Source of the DNA: Marilutibacter chinensis
GTDB taxonomy: Bacteria; Pseudomonadota; Gammaproteobacteria; Xanthomonadales; Xanthomonadaceae
Direction: 5' to 3'
NCBI RefSeq assembly: GCF_021725675.1
Contig: NZ_JAKJPO010000003.1
Span: 310,001-374,000, forward strand
DNA length: 64,000 nucleotides
Below, piece by piece: positions 9,427-16,882 of this stretch (its first letter is position 1; every line of letters begins with the position of its first letter). Below the pieces are notes generated by a model. It was given only the letters and a program-made list of their open reading frames with translations. It ran no database searches and was not told the origin of the DNA. The position numbers and the translations under genes are program-made.

Positions 9427-10644
9427 ATGAAGACCTACCCTGCACCCCGCCCGCCGGCCCCGCTGCGGCCGCGGGCTTCCATCCGCCCATCCATCGTCCA
9501 CCTGCTCGTGATCGGCATGCTCGCCGCGGCACTGCCGACACCGCGCGCCCACGCCCACGGCACCATGGTCAAGCCGGTCAGCCGCATCTATGCGTGCGCC
9601 CAGGGCAACCGCGAGAACCCGACCGATCCCGCCTGCCGCGCCGCCTGGCAGGTCGCCGGCCCGCAGCTGTTCTACGACTGGATGGGCATCAACCAGGCCA
9701 ATGCCGATGGCAATCATCAAGCCGTGGTGCCGGACGGCACGCTGTGCAGCGGCAACAATCCGACCTTCCGCGGCCTCGACCTGGTCCGCGACGACTGGCA
9801 GGCCAGCGACGTCGCGCCGGAAGCCGACGGCCGCTACACGTTCCAGTTCAAGGGCACCGCTCCGCACGCGACCCGCGACTGGGTGTTCTATGTGACCCGC
9901 GACGGCTGGGATCCGAACACCGCGCTGAAGTGGTCGGACCTGGAGGAGTTCTGCCGGGTCGGCAACACGCCGCTGTCGGCCGACGGCAGCTATCACCTGA
10001 CCTGCACCCTGCCGCAACGCAGCGGCCGTCACGTGATCTACAACACCTGGCAGCGCTCGGACTCGACCGAAGCGTTCTACACCTGCATCGACGTGAAGTT
10101 CGCCGGCGGCGAGCCGCCGCCACCGCCGCAGTGGCGCGACGCCGGTGCGCTGGTCGCGCAGAACCCGTTGCCGGTCGGCACCACGGTGATCCTGCGCGTG
10201 TTCAACGCCGACGGCAGCGACGCCGAGCGGATCGAGACGACGATCGACACCACCGGCCAGGGCACGACCACCGGCTGGCCCCGGCACATCGGCGAACAGG
10301 TTAATGCGCGCGCCGGCTTTGCCCGGATCGGCGTGCTGGAGAACGGCGTGATCACGCCGATCGAGTCGGCCACCGGAAATCGCGTCTACCTCAGCGGCGA
10401 CGGCCGCAGCCACCAGCTCGACATCCAGCTGCCGTCCGATCCGCCCCCACCGGGCGAGTACGACTACGTCTACCCGGACGGCCTCGGTCAGTACGTGCCC
10501 GGACAGACCGTGGTCAAGGGCAGCGACGGCCGGCTGTACGCCTGCCGTCCGTTCCCGCAGGGCGGCTGGTGCAACATCAACAGCCCGGCCCACTACGCAC
10601 CCGGCACCGGCTCGAACTGGCAGGACGCCTGGATCGAGTACTGA
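9427..10644 (+). CDS. Secreted AA10 lytic polysaccharide monooxygenase, chitin-binding
   Basis: Copper enzyme that oxidatively cleaves crystalline chitin (or cellulose) outside the cell. 405 residues. A long signal peptide ends at AHA, leaving His44 (HGTMVKPVSR) as the mature N-terminus, the first arm of the histidine brace; His147 in APHATRDW is the second. The AA10 domain spans about 44-228, with Cys pairs and WDPNTALKWSDLEEFC. A GbpA-like second domain lies at about 238-340. A C-terminal CBM5/12-like chitin-binding module (about 349-405, ending GSNWQDAWIEY) follows a PPPPGEY linker. It lies between topA and tsaC, genes otherwise kept close in the family, and fits a chitin-degrading predatory or soil lifestyle. 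Confidence 0.93.
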   Translation: MKTYPAPRPPAPLRPRASIRPSIVHLLVIGMLAAALPTPRAHAHGTMVKPVSRIYACAQGNRENPTDPACRAAWQVAGPQLFYDWMGINQANADGNHQAVVPDGTLCSGNNPTFRGLDLVRDDWQASDVAPEADGRYTFQFKGTAPHATRDWVFYVTRDGWDPNTALKWSDLEEFCRVGNTPLSADGSYHLTCTLPQRSGRHVIYNTWQRSDSTEAFYTCIDVKFAGGEPPPPPQWRDAGALVAQNPLPVGTTVILRVFNADGSDAERIETTIDTTGQGTTTGWPRHIGEQVNARAGFARIGVLENGVITPIESATGNRVYLSGDGRSHQLDIQLPSDPPPPGEYDYVYPDGLGQYVPGQTVVKGSDGRLYACRPFPQGGWCNINSPAHYAPGTGSNWQDAWIEY

Positions 10645-10881
10645 GGACGGCCAGCGGCAATCCGTCGCCGACCCGCCCCGGCGTCGTCGGCCCAGGCCAC
10701 GCCGGGGCCGGCTCCCTAGGACCGGCCATCGCTTGCATCCGCGTGCATGGCCCCTTCTGCGGACGTGCCAGCTCCGCCACGACGCAGCGGCCGTCCGCCG
10801 CGGCCTGGCATGCCGGAGATTCGCGGTCGCAACGACGCCTCCACATGACATCGACCACCCGATCCTGACAGACTGGACGGC

Positions 10882-11445
10882 ATGTCCGTATTGCCCGAGC
10901 TCACCGCCGCCGTGAACGCGCTGCGCCGCGGCGGTGTCATCGCCTACCCGACCGAGGCCGTCTGGGGTCTTGGCTGTGACCCGTTCGACGAGGCCGCGGT
11001 CGCACGCCTGCTCGAGATCAAGCAGCGACCGGTCGACAAGGGCCTGATCCTGATCGCCTCCACGGTCGCCCAGCTCGACGGCCTGATCGATTGGAATGCG
11101 CTGTCGCCGGAACGCCGGGACGCGGTCCGCGCCAGTTGGCCCGGCCCGAACACCTGGGTGGTCCCGGCGACCTCGCGCGTGCCGCGCTGGATCACCGGCG
11201 ATCATGACGGCGTCGCCGTGCGGGTCAGCGCGCACCTGTCGGTGATCGGGCTGTGCGATGAATTCGGCGCCGCGCTGGTCTCCACCAGCGCCAATCTCGC
11301 CGGGGCGCCGCCGGCGTTCCTGCGCGAGTCGCTGGACCCGGCGCTGCTGCGGCGGATCGATGCGATCGCACCGGGCGAGACCGGCGGCATGGCCGCGCCG
11401 ACCTCGATCCGCGACGCCCGCGACAATCGCCTGCTGCGCGCCTGA
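10882..11445 (+). CDS. tsaC: Threonylcarbamoyl-AMP synthase (TsaC/YrdC/Sua5)
   Basis: Makes threonylcarbamoyl-AMP from Thr, bicarbonate and ATP for the t6A37 modification of ANN-decoding tRNAs. 187 residues, the YrdC-only (TsaC) length without a Sua5 C-terminal domain. Motifs: GGVIAYPTEAVWGLGCDPFD at the N-terminus, the KQRPVDKGLILIA basic patch, then WPGPNTWVVPA, VAVRVSAH and STSANLAG. It is the last member of the dprA-smg-topA-tsaC set, separated from topA by the LPMO gene. Confidence 0.96.
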   Translation: MSVLPELTAAVNALRRGGVIAYPTEAVWGLGCDPFDEAAVARLLEIKQRPVDKGLILIASTVAQLDGLIDWNALSPERRDAVRASWPGPNTWVVPATSRVPRWITGDHDGVAVRVSAHLSVIGLCDEFGAALVSTSANLAGAPPAFLRESLDPALLRRIDAIAPGETGGMAAPTSIRDARDNRLLRA

Positions 11446-11555
11446 GCGCGCGCCGCGTCGTCTGCGGCGGCGCGTCATGCCCGCTGCGGACGATCGGCGT
11501 AGCCTCGAAGGCGGCCGCCGGCCCGGCGGCGATCGACCCGCACAGGAGCACGACG

Positions 11556-12179
11556 ATGAAGCCGACCCGCCTTGCGATGCTGGGCTGCGTACTCGCCATC
11601 GCCACCATATCGATCCCGGTCTCCGCCCAGGATCCGGCCGCCGATCCCACCGCCACGATGAGCGCGGAACAGAAGGCGATGATGGAAGCGTGGGCCAGGG
11701 CCGCCGCGCCCGGCCCCCAGCACGCCCGGCTGGCGCAGCAGTTCGTCGGCGACTGGACGACGACCACCCAGTTCTGGACCGACCCGTCCGCGCCGCCGAT
11801 GACCGAAACCGCCAGCGCAACCGCCCGCCCCTTGTTCGGCGGCCGCCAGGTGCGCATGGACTACAGCGGCCAGATGATGGGTGCACCGTTCGAGGGCATG
11901 AGCCTGACCGGCTACGACAACGTCTCCGGCCGCTACAACGCGGTATGGATGGACAACATGTCGACCGGTACCTACCTGCTCAGCGGCGACTACGACGAAG
12001 CCAGCCGGACCTACACCTACACCGGCGAGTGGCCCGATCCGATGCGGGCCGGGAAGATGGTCCAGGTGCGCGAGACGGTGCAGATCGTCGATCCCGACCA
12101 TCACGTGATCGAGATGTTCGAGAGTCACGACGGCGTCGAGCGACGGACGATGCGGATCGAGATGCGGCGCGCCGAATAG
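11556..12179 (+). CDS. DUF1579 family exported protein
   Basis: 207 residues with a signal peptide ending at VSAQD. The body matches DUF1579: QFVGDWTTTTQFW, ATARPLFGGRQVRMDYSG, GMSLTGYDNVSGRYNAVWMDNMS and YTGEWPDP. These are lipocalin-like beta-sheet proteins of unknown ligand, probably periplasmic here. RBS-like AGGAG precedes ATG 11556. It stands alone on its strand, with 67 bp before the next gene. Confidence 0.85.
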   Translation: MKPTRLAMLGCVLAIATISIPVSAQDPAADPTATMSAEQKAMMEAWARAAAPGPQHARLAQQFVGDWTTTTQFWTDPSAPPMTETASATARPLFGGRQVRMDYSGQMMGAPFEGMSLTGYDNVSGRYNAVWMDNMSTGTYLLSGDYDEASRTYTYTGEWPDPMRAGKMVQVRETVQIVDPDHHVIEMFESHDGVERRTMRIEMRRAE

Positions 12180-12246
12180 CCGGCAAGGCGCGCATTTCCC
12201 GGACCCGCCCCTTCCGTCGCAGCGGCCACGGGCGCAAGATGGCGGC

Positions 12247-12966
12247 ATGCAACGGGCATGTCGCCATCGTGTTCGCGTCGTCCTGCCCGCGGTGATCGCC
12301 GCCGCGGCCGCCGGCATGCCGTGCCTGGCGATCGCCGACGACGTCACCATCTACCGTTGCACCGATGCGCAGGGCCGCCTGAGCCTGCGCGACACGCCCT
12401 GCGTGGCCGGCGAGAAGCAGCAGGTGCAGACGATGCAGCGTCCGGTCGATCCACCGCCGCGGCCGCAACCGGCGCCACCGGCCCCGCCACCGCCGGCAAC
12501 CACGCCGCCGGTCGTGCAGACCGTGGTGCTGCAACCGCCGCGGCCGATGTACGAGTGCGTGACCCCGGATGGCGAGACCTACACCAGCGAAACACCGGAA
12601 GGAAACCCGCGCTGGGTGCCGCTGTGGACGCTCGGCTATCCGGTGGTCGTCCCGCACCGGCGCCATGGCGGCGGTTTCCGCGCCGACGTCGGGGTCCACG
12701 ACGGCCGGATCGACGGCAGGATCACGATCGACCACTCGATCGGAGGCGGACACCGGCCGCCGATCGCGGTCGGCTACCCGGCAGGCACCTGGATACGCGA
12801 TGCCTGCCATCCGCTGCCGCAGCAGGAGGTCTGCGACCGCCTCCGCGATCGTCGCAGCGAGCTCGGCCGACGCTACAACAGCGCACTGCAGAGCGAACGC
12901 CAGCAGATCACCCGCGAGCGGCGCGGCATCGATGCCCGCCTGGCCAACGACTGCCGGAACCACTGA
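12247..12966 (+). CDS. DUF4124-domain exported protein (copy 1)
   Basis: 239 residues. A signal peptide is followed by DUF4124 (VTIYRCTDAQGRLSLRDTPC), a small disulfide-containing module. Then come a Pro-rich linker and a region with YECVTPDGETYTSETPEG that looks like a second degenerate DUF4124 unit. The C-terminus is Arg-rich and probably helical (CDRLRDRRSELGRRYNSA). Four bases separate its stop from the next, related gene, so the two are co-transcribed. Probably periplasmic; no known function. Confidence 0.75.
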   Translation: MQRACRHRVRVVLPAVIAAAAAGMPCLAIADDVTIYRCTDAQGRLSLRDTPCVAGEKQQVQTMQRPVDPPPRPQPAPPAPPPPATTPPVVQTVVLQPPRPMYECVTPDGETYTSETPEGNPRWVPLWTLGYPVVVPHRRHGGGFRADVGVHDGRIDGRITIDHSIGGGHRPPIAVGYPAGTWIRDACHPLPQQEVCDRLRDRRSELGRRYNSALQSERQQITRERRGIDARLANDCRNH

Positions 12967-12969
12967 TCG

Positions 12970-13770
12970 ATGAAACCGAGTCCGATCCGCGCCGTGACCG
13001 CCGCGTGGCTGGCAGCCGTCGCGCTGGCACCGGCTGCCGCGCCCGCGCAGACGGTGCTGTACCGCTGCACCGATGCCGAAGGCAACCTCACCATCCAGAA
13101 CGACACACCATGCCCGCCCGGCAGCCAGCAGCGCACCCAGGTGGTCGGCGAACTGCCCAGCTCGCCGGCGCAGCCTCCGCCGCCGCAGCGCCCGCTGCCG
13201 GAACCGGAATGGCAACTGCCGCCGCCACAACCGCGTCCGTCTCCACCGCCCTCGGCGCCTGCTGCACCGGTCGCACAGGGCCTGCCGGAACCCGGCCAGC
13301 CGCTGCTGCGGCCGGTCCCGCTGACCGTGCTCACCGACGGCGCCGGGACGGACACCGGCGCTCCCCAGTTCAAGCTGCTCGACTCCGGCACCCCGCCCGC
13401 CGAGCGCGAGCCGGCATCCGAAGACAGCGCCTCCGCCTCGCCCGACGTGCCGCCCTTGCCGCCATTGCAGGCCTGCCGGACATGGGACAACGAATTCCAC
13501 TACAGCGAATCTGAGGAGCCGCCGAGCCGCTGCGCGCCGCTGCGCACGGTCGGCATCGGCGGCCGGCCCGAATTCGGTGCAGGCTCCGCATGCGAGATGG
13601 TCACCGATACCTGCGCGGCGGTACCTGCCGAACAGCTGTGCGAAGCCTGGTTGCGCCGCCTGCGCGACGAACAGGCCAAACTGGTGTTCGCCCGCAGCGA
13701 CAACCCCGCCGCGACCCGCGCCGAAGTCGCGCGGATCGAGGGCGTGCTCAAGGACAGCGCCTGCCGGTAG
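12970..13770 (+). CDS. DUF4124-domain exported protein (copy 2)
   Basis: 266 residues. A signal peptide ends near AAPAQT, followed by DUF4124 (VLYRCTDAEGNLTIQNDTPC), nearly parallel to the upstream gene. A long Pro-rich spacer leads to a Cys-containing C-terminal domain (ACRTWDNEFHYSE ... CEMVTDTCAAVPAEQLCEAWLRRL). The shared architecture and 3-bp gap suggest a tandem duplication followed by divergence. Confidence 0.75.
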   Translation: MKPSPIRAVTAAWLAAVALAPAAAPAQTVLYRCTDAEGNLTIQNDTPCPPGSQQRTQVVGELPSSPAQPPPPQRPLPEPEWQLPPPQPRPSPPPSAPAAPVAQGLPEPGQPLLRPVPLTVLTDGAGTDTGAPQFKLLDSGTPPAEREPASEDSASASPDVPPLPPLQACRTWDNEFHYSESEEPPSRCAPLRTVGIGGRPEFGAGSACEMVTDTCAAVPAEQLCEAWLRRLRDEQAKLVFARSDNPAATRAEVARIEGVLKDSACR

Positions 13771-13777
13771 GCCGCCC

Positions 13778-14470
13778 ATGCGCTCGACCCGGCCCCGCGA
13801 GCCGACAGGAAACGACGCCCGCTTCGCCCCCGTGCTGCGGATTGCGGCGTTCGTGCTGGCGGCACTGGTTCTGGGCCTGCTCGTCCTGTTCGGCGCGGTC
13901 TGGCTGGAATCGCAGCGCTTGAAGCCACCGCGCGATTACTTTCCCGAGGGCGCCCTCGAGGCAGCGGACGAGATGCGCATCGGACGCCTGCTCGCCGAGA
14001 TGGACGAGCCGGTGCTGGCCGCGTCCGATGACGACGGGCAGTTCGCGCTGCGGATGCTGTACGCCCCCTCCTGGGGCGACCCGGTCGCGGTCCGCTACCA
14101 GGCGACCCGGGACGGCGCGCTGCGACGCAGCGTCGTGCTCGACGACCCGGCGACGGACACGGCCCGGCAACGCATTGCGGTCGCGCGTGAAACCAGCGTT
14201 TCCTCCGATGAACTGCAGAACCTCCGGCATCGGCTCGAGCAGAGCGGCTTCTGGCACCTCCCGCCGACCGATGAAGCGAACATCAAGGATGGCTATGCGT
14301 TGCTGGTCGAAGCTGTCGACGGCGACCGGCACTGGTTGTTGACGCGATCGGCACCGAATTCACAATCCTCGGAACGCGGACTCGATGCGCTTGTCGGGCT
14401 CATGGCCGACGAGTTGAATCGCGATGATGAGACCGTGCTCATGCGGGACGCGGACGATTGGAGCCCCTAG
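13778..14470 (+). CDS. Membrane-anchored hypothetical protein
   Basis: 230 residues starting at ATG 13778, 7 bp after the preceding gene, so probably the third gene of that operon. One N-terminal membrane helix (LRIAAFVLAALVLGLLVLFGAVW) precedes a soluble domain of about 190 residues, rich in acidic residues. The domain contains HRLEQSGFWHLPPTDE and NIKDGYALLVEAVDGDRHW. The FW-L motif plus the EAVDGDRHW strand resembles small beta-rich periplasmic proteins, but I do not recognise a named family. Confidence 0.7.
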   Translation: MRSTRPREPTGNDARFAPVLRIAAFVLAALVLGLLVLFGAVWLESQRLKPPRDYFPEGALEAADEMRIGRLLAEMDEPVLAASDDDGQFALRMLYAPSWGDPVAVRYQATRDGALRRSVVLDDPATDTARQRIAVARETSVSSDELQNLRHRLEQSGFWHLPPTDEANIKDGYALLVEAVDGDRHWLLTRSAPNSQSSERGLDALVGLMADELNRDDETVLMRDADDWSP

Positions 14471-14580
14471 TCGCCACTGCAGGCGCCACATGCGCCCGAA
14501 GTGGCGCGAAGGGTTGCGCCCGCGGCAGGTCCGCACAAGAATGCCGCTGAGCCAAAGCCTGGCATCACGCCCCCCTTGTT

Positions 14581-14599
14581 CCGCACCACTGTGGTGCGG
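14581..14599. terminator. Hairpin before the MazG-like gene
   Basis: CCGCACCA (14581-14588) and TGGTGCGG (14592-14599) form a perfect 8-bp stem with a CTG loop, preceded on the minus side by AACAAG. It marks the edge between the high-GC core and the lower-GC MazG/DUF4259 pair. Confidence 0.4.
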
Positions 14600-14627
14600 C
14601 TCGACTCAGGCACTGTTTGCAATCGAC

Positions 14628-15056
14628 ATGGACTTCAAAGATATTGAAGAATCTGCCCTAAGGCTCAACGAGCTCTACGAACAGCTTGAAATCAAGATGT
14701 ACGGGCGCGTCTGGACGACGGAAGAACTTACGCTCGGCTTCGTAGGGGATGTGGGCGATCTGGCAAAGCTGATCCAGGCGAATGAAGGCGTCAGAAAAAT
14801 TGACGACTGCAAAGAGAAGCTTGGACACGAACTATCGGACTGCCTTTGGTCAGTACTGGTTCTTGCGAATAAATGCGGTATTGATCTGGAGACGGTGTTC
14901 GCCCGGAACACCAACGAACTGATCGACCATGTGTCTCGCCAGTTGGACACATCAAGGGGCGTTCAAGAGCCCCCGGACGAAGACGTACGCGGCTTGACGA
15001 CAGCGCTGGATCAGCGGGGAGAACGTGATGGGAGCTTGGGGGACCGGGTCTTTTGA
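14628..15056 (+). CDS. MazG-like nucleotide pyrophosphohydrolase
   Basis: 142 residues from ATG 14628 (MDFKDIEESALRLNELYEQL). The helical core resembles the MazG/dCTPase-like all-alpha NTP pyrophosphatases: LGFVGDVGDLAKLIQ stands where EExxEL is usual, followed by KLGHELSDCLWSVLVLANKCGIDLETVF with the second acidic pair. The first metal site is altered (GDVGD instead of EEVGE), so activity is uncertain. Base composition is clearly less GC-rich than the flanks, suggesting acquisition. Its last 29 bases overlap the next gene in another frame. Confidence 0.7.
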   Translation: MDFKDIEESALRLNELYEQLEIKMYGRVWTTEELTLGFVGDVGDLAKLIQANEGVRKIDDCKEKLGHELSDCLWSVLVLANKCGIDLETVFARNTNELIDHVSRQLDTSRGVQEPPDEDVRGLTTALDQRGERDGSLGDRVF

Positions 15057-15435
15057 CGACGACGATGCCGCGGACTTCCTCTCGGATGTGATGGCGGGTG
15101 CGGACTTGGGGCCGGTTCGGGAAGTCTTGGCTGCCGCTTTGGACGCTGGCGAGTACCTTGAAGCTCCGGATGCGAGTCAGGCCATTGCTGCGGCAGAGAT
15201 CGTGATGGCGGCACTGGGACGCCCCACTGACGCTGCACAGCAAGAAGATGAGCTCATGGAATGGATTGCCCGGGTAAAACCGTCAGCGGACGCTGCACTT
15301 GCCTCGCAAGCTGTGAAGGCTCTCGATAGGATTCTTGCTCCGAACTCCGAGCTGCGTGAGCTGTGGGAGGAGACCGAAGAGTTCGCCGAGTGGCAAGCGA
15401 CCGTTGTCGCCCTGCGCTCGCAACTGCAGGTCTAG
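15028..15435 (+). CDS. DUF4259-domain protein
   Basis: 135 residues starting MGAWGTGSFDDDDAADFLSDV, the hallmark start of DUF4259 proteins (MGAWGxGxFxNDDAxD). ATG 15028 is preceded by GGGGAGAA; a GTG three bases earlier is also in frame. It overlaps the MazG-like gene, so the two are probably translated together. DUF4259 proteins are often found as orphan accessory genes, sometimes with immunity-type neighbours; function unknown. Confidence 0.85.
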   Translation: MGAWGTGSFDDDDAADFLSDVMAGADLGPVREVLAAALDAGEYLEAPDASQAIAAAEIVMAALGRPTDAAQQEDELMEWIARVKPSADAALASQAVKALDRILAPNSELRELWEETEEFAEWQATVVALRSQLQV

Positions 15436-15539
15436 GAGTTCATTCGAGCCGCCGCGCTGGGCATGTGCAGACCTTTGTGCTGCCGAAGTTTGGCTGCACC
15501 TGAGGGAGACGGTCCACAACCGGGCCGAGCGCACAGGCC

Positions 15540-16316
15540 CTAGAAGCCATACCGCAAGAACCCGCCGTCCACCGCGATGCACTCGCCGGTGATGTAGGCG
15601 GCGGCGGGCAGGCACAGGAAGGCGACCGCGGCGGCGACTTCCTCGGGTTCGCCGATCCGGCCCAGCGGGGTGCGCAGCAGCACGTCGTCGAGGTAGTCCG
15701 GGTCGGTCAGCTTGCCGGAGGTGCGGCGGGTGCGGATGTACCACGGCGCGACCGCGTTGACGCGGATGCCGTCCTCGGCCCATTCGACCGCCAGATTGCG
15801 GGTCATCTGGTGCAGCGCGGCCTTGCTCATCCCGTACGGCGCGCCGGTGCGCACGTGGGTCGCACCGGAGACACTGCCGATGTTGACGATGCTGGCGGCG
15901 CCGTGGCGGGCCAGCATCGGATGCAGGTAGCGCGACAGCTCGAAGGCGGAGAACAGGTTGACCTCGAAGATCGCCCGCCATTCATCGTCGGCGTATTCGG
16001 TCGCCGGGCGGGTCAGATTGCCGCCGGCGTTGTTGACCAGGATGTGCAGACCGTCGCCGAAGTCCTCGACCCAGTCCAGCAGCGCGCGGCGCTGTTCATC
16101 GTCGGCGACGTCGGCGACGAAACCCGCGACCTCGCGCTCGGGGAAATCCTCGACCAGCTCCTCGCGGGCGGCATCAAGCGCGGTGGCGTCGCGGGCGGCG
16201 ATCAGCACGTCGGCACCGAAACCGAGCAGTTCGCGCGCGATCGAGCGGCCGATCCCGGCGCTGCCGCCGGTCACCAGCGCGAGTTGTCCGTCCAGCCGCC
16301 AGCGTCGAGGATCCAT
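15540..16316 (-). CDS. SDR family oxidoreductase
   Basis: 258-residue classical short-chain dehydrogenase. The cofactor loop is TGGSAGIG, followed by the structural NNAGG. The catalytic Ser (GSVSGATH), Tyr and Lys (YGMSKAALH) are in place, and AVDGG closes the fold. The closest-looking subgroup is the tropinone-reductase-like or 3-oxoacyl-ACP-reductase-like SDRs. Substrate cannot be read. It is divergent from the small lipoprotein gene and shows no operon partners. Confidence 0.92.
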   Translation of the reverse strand: MDPRRWRLDGQLALVTGGSAGIGRSIARELLGFGADVLIAARDATALDAAREELVEDFPEREVAGFVADVADDEQRRALLDWVEDFGDGLHILVNNAGGNLTRPATEYADDEWRAIFEVNLFSAFELSRYLHPMLARHGAASIVNIGSVSGATHVRTGAPYGMSKAALHQMTRNLAVEWAEDGIRVNAVAPWYIRTRRTSGKLTDPDYLDDVLLRTPLGRIGEPEEVAAAVAFLCLPAAAYITGECIAVDGGFLRYGF

Positions 16317-16442
16317 GCGTTCGTCCCGTGGTCGAGGAATCGTGGAAACGTGAAGCGGATGCCGGCGCCACTACGACCCACGGCGCCTGCTGGCGTAGCA
16401 TAGCGCCGACACCGCCACCAGCCCGTACCGGGGAAGGAGGGC

Positions 16443-16712
16443 ATGATGCGAATACCCGCAACCGTCGCCCGAGCGGCCGCCGCGCTGGCGGCGTCGCTAG
16501 TGGTCGCACTGACGTGTGCGTGCAGTCCGCCGCAGCCGCCCGACAAGGAGCGCCCGCCCGAACCGCAGGCAAGTACGACGCCGGCAAGCGACCGGGCCAC
16601 CGGGTTGCGCGATGCGATGCAGGCGCCGATCGACCGCGCCAGGGACGCCGAGCAGGCGATCCAGGATGCCGCCGAGGCGCAGCGCGAAACGATCGAAGCG
16701 GCGGCGGACTGA
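16443..16712 (+). CDS. Small putative lipoprotein
   Basis: 89 residues. The N-terminal hydrophobic segment ends in VVALTCAC|SPPQPP, where the last Cys follows a plausible if imperfect lipobox. The rest is short, Pro- and Ala-rich, ending in a probable amphipathic helix (RDAMQAPIDRARDAEQAIQD). An in-frame ATG at 16446 is an alternative start; GGAGGGC lies just upstream. No named family. Confidence 0.65.
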   Translation: MMRIPATVARAAAALAASLVVALTCACSPPQPPDKERPPEPQASTTPASDRATGLRDAMQAPIDRARDAEQAIQDAAEAQRETIEAAAD

Positions 16713-16783
16713 GGGACGCACGACCCGTAGGCCGGGTGGGGCGCAGCAATACCCGTCAACCCCGCCGGGACGTCGGCTACGCC

Positions 16784-16850
16784 TGTAGGAGCGACTAGCC
16801 GCGATCGGGCTTCCCCATGAAAGCCTCATCGCGGCTTACGCCGCTCCTAT
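16784..16850. repeat. REP-type palindromic pair
   Basis: GTAGGAGCGACTAGCCGCGAT faces the inverse ATCGCGGCTTACGCCGCTCC, forming a two-armed palindromic element (BIME-like). The same GTAGGAGCGGC core recurs at 41928-42110. Such elements are typical of Xanthomonadaceae intergenic regions and are spread by RAYT transposases elsewhere in the genome. Confidence 0.7.
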
Positions 16851-16882
16851 GGCAGCTCCTACGGCTGTTCCTCCTGCGGACT

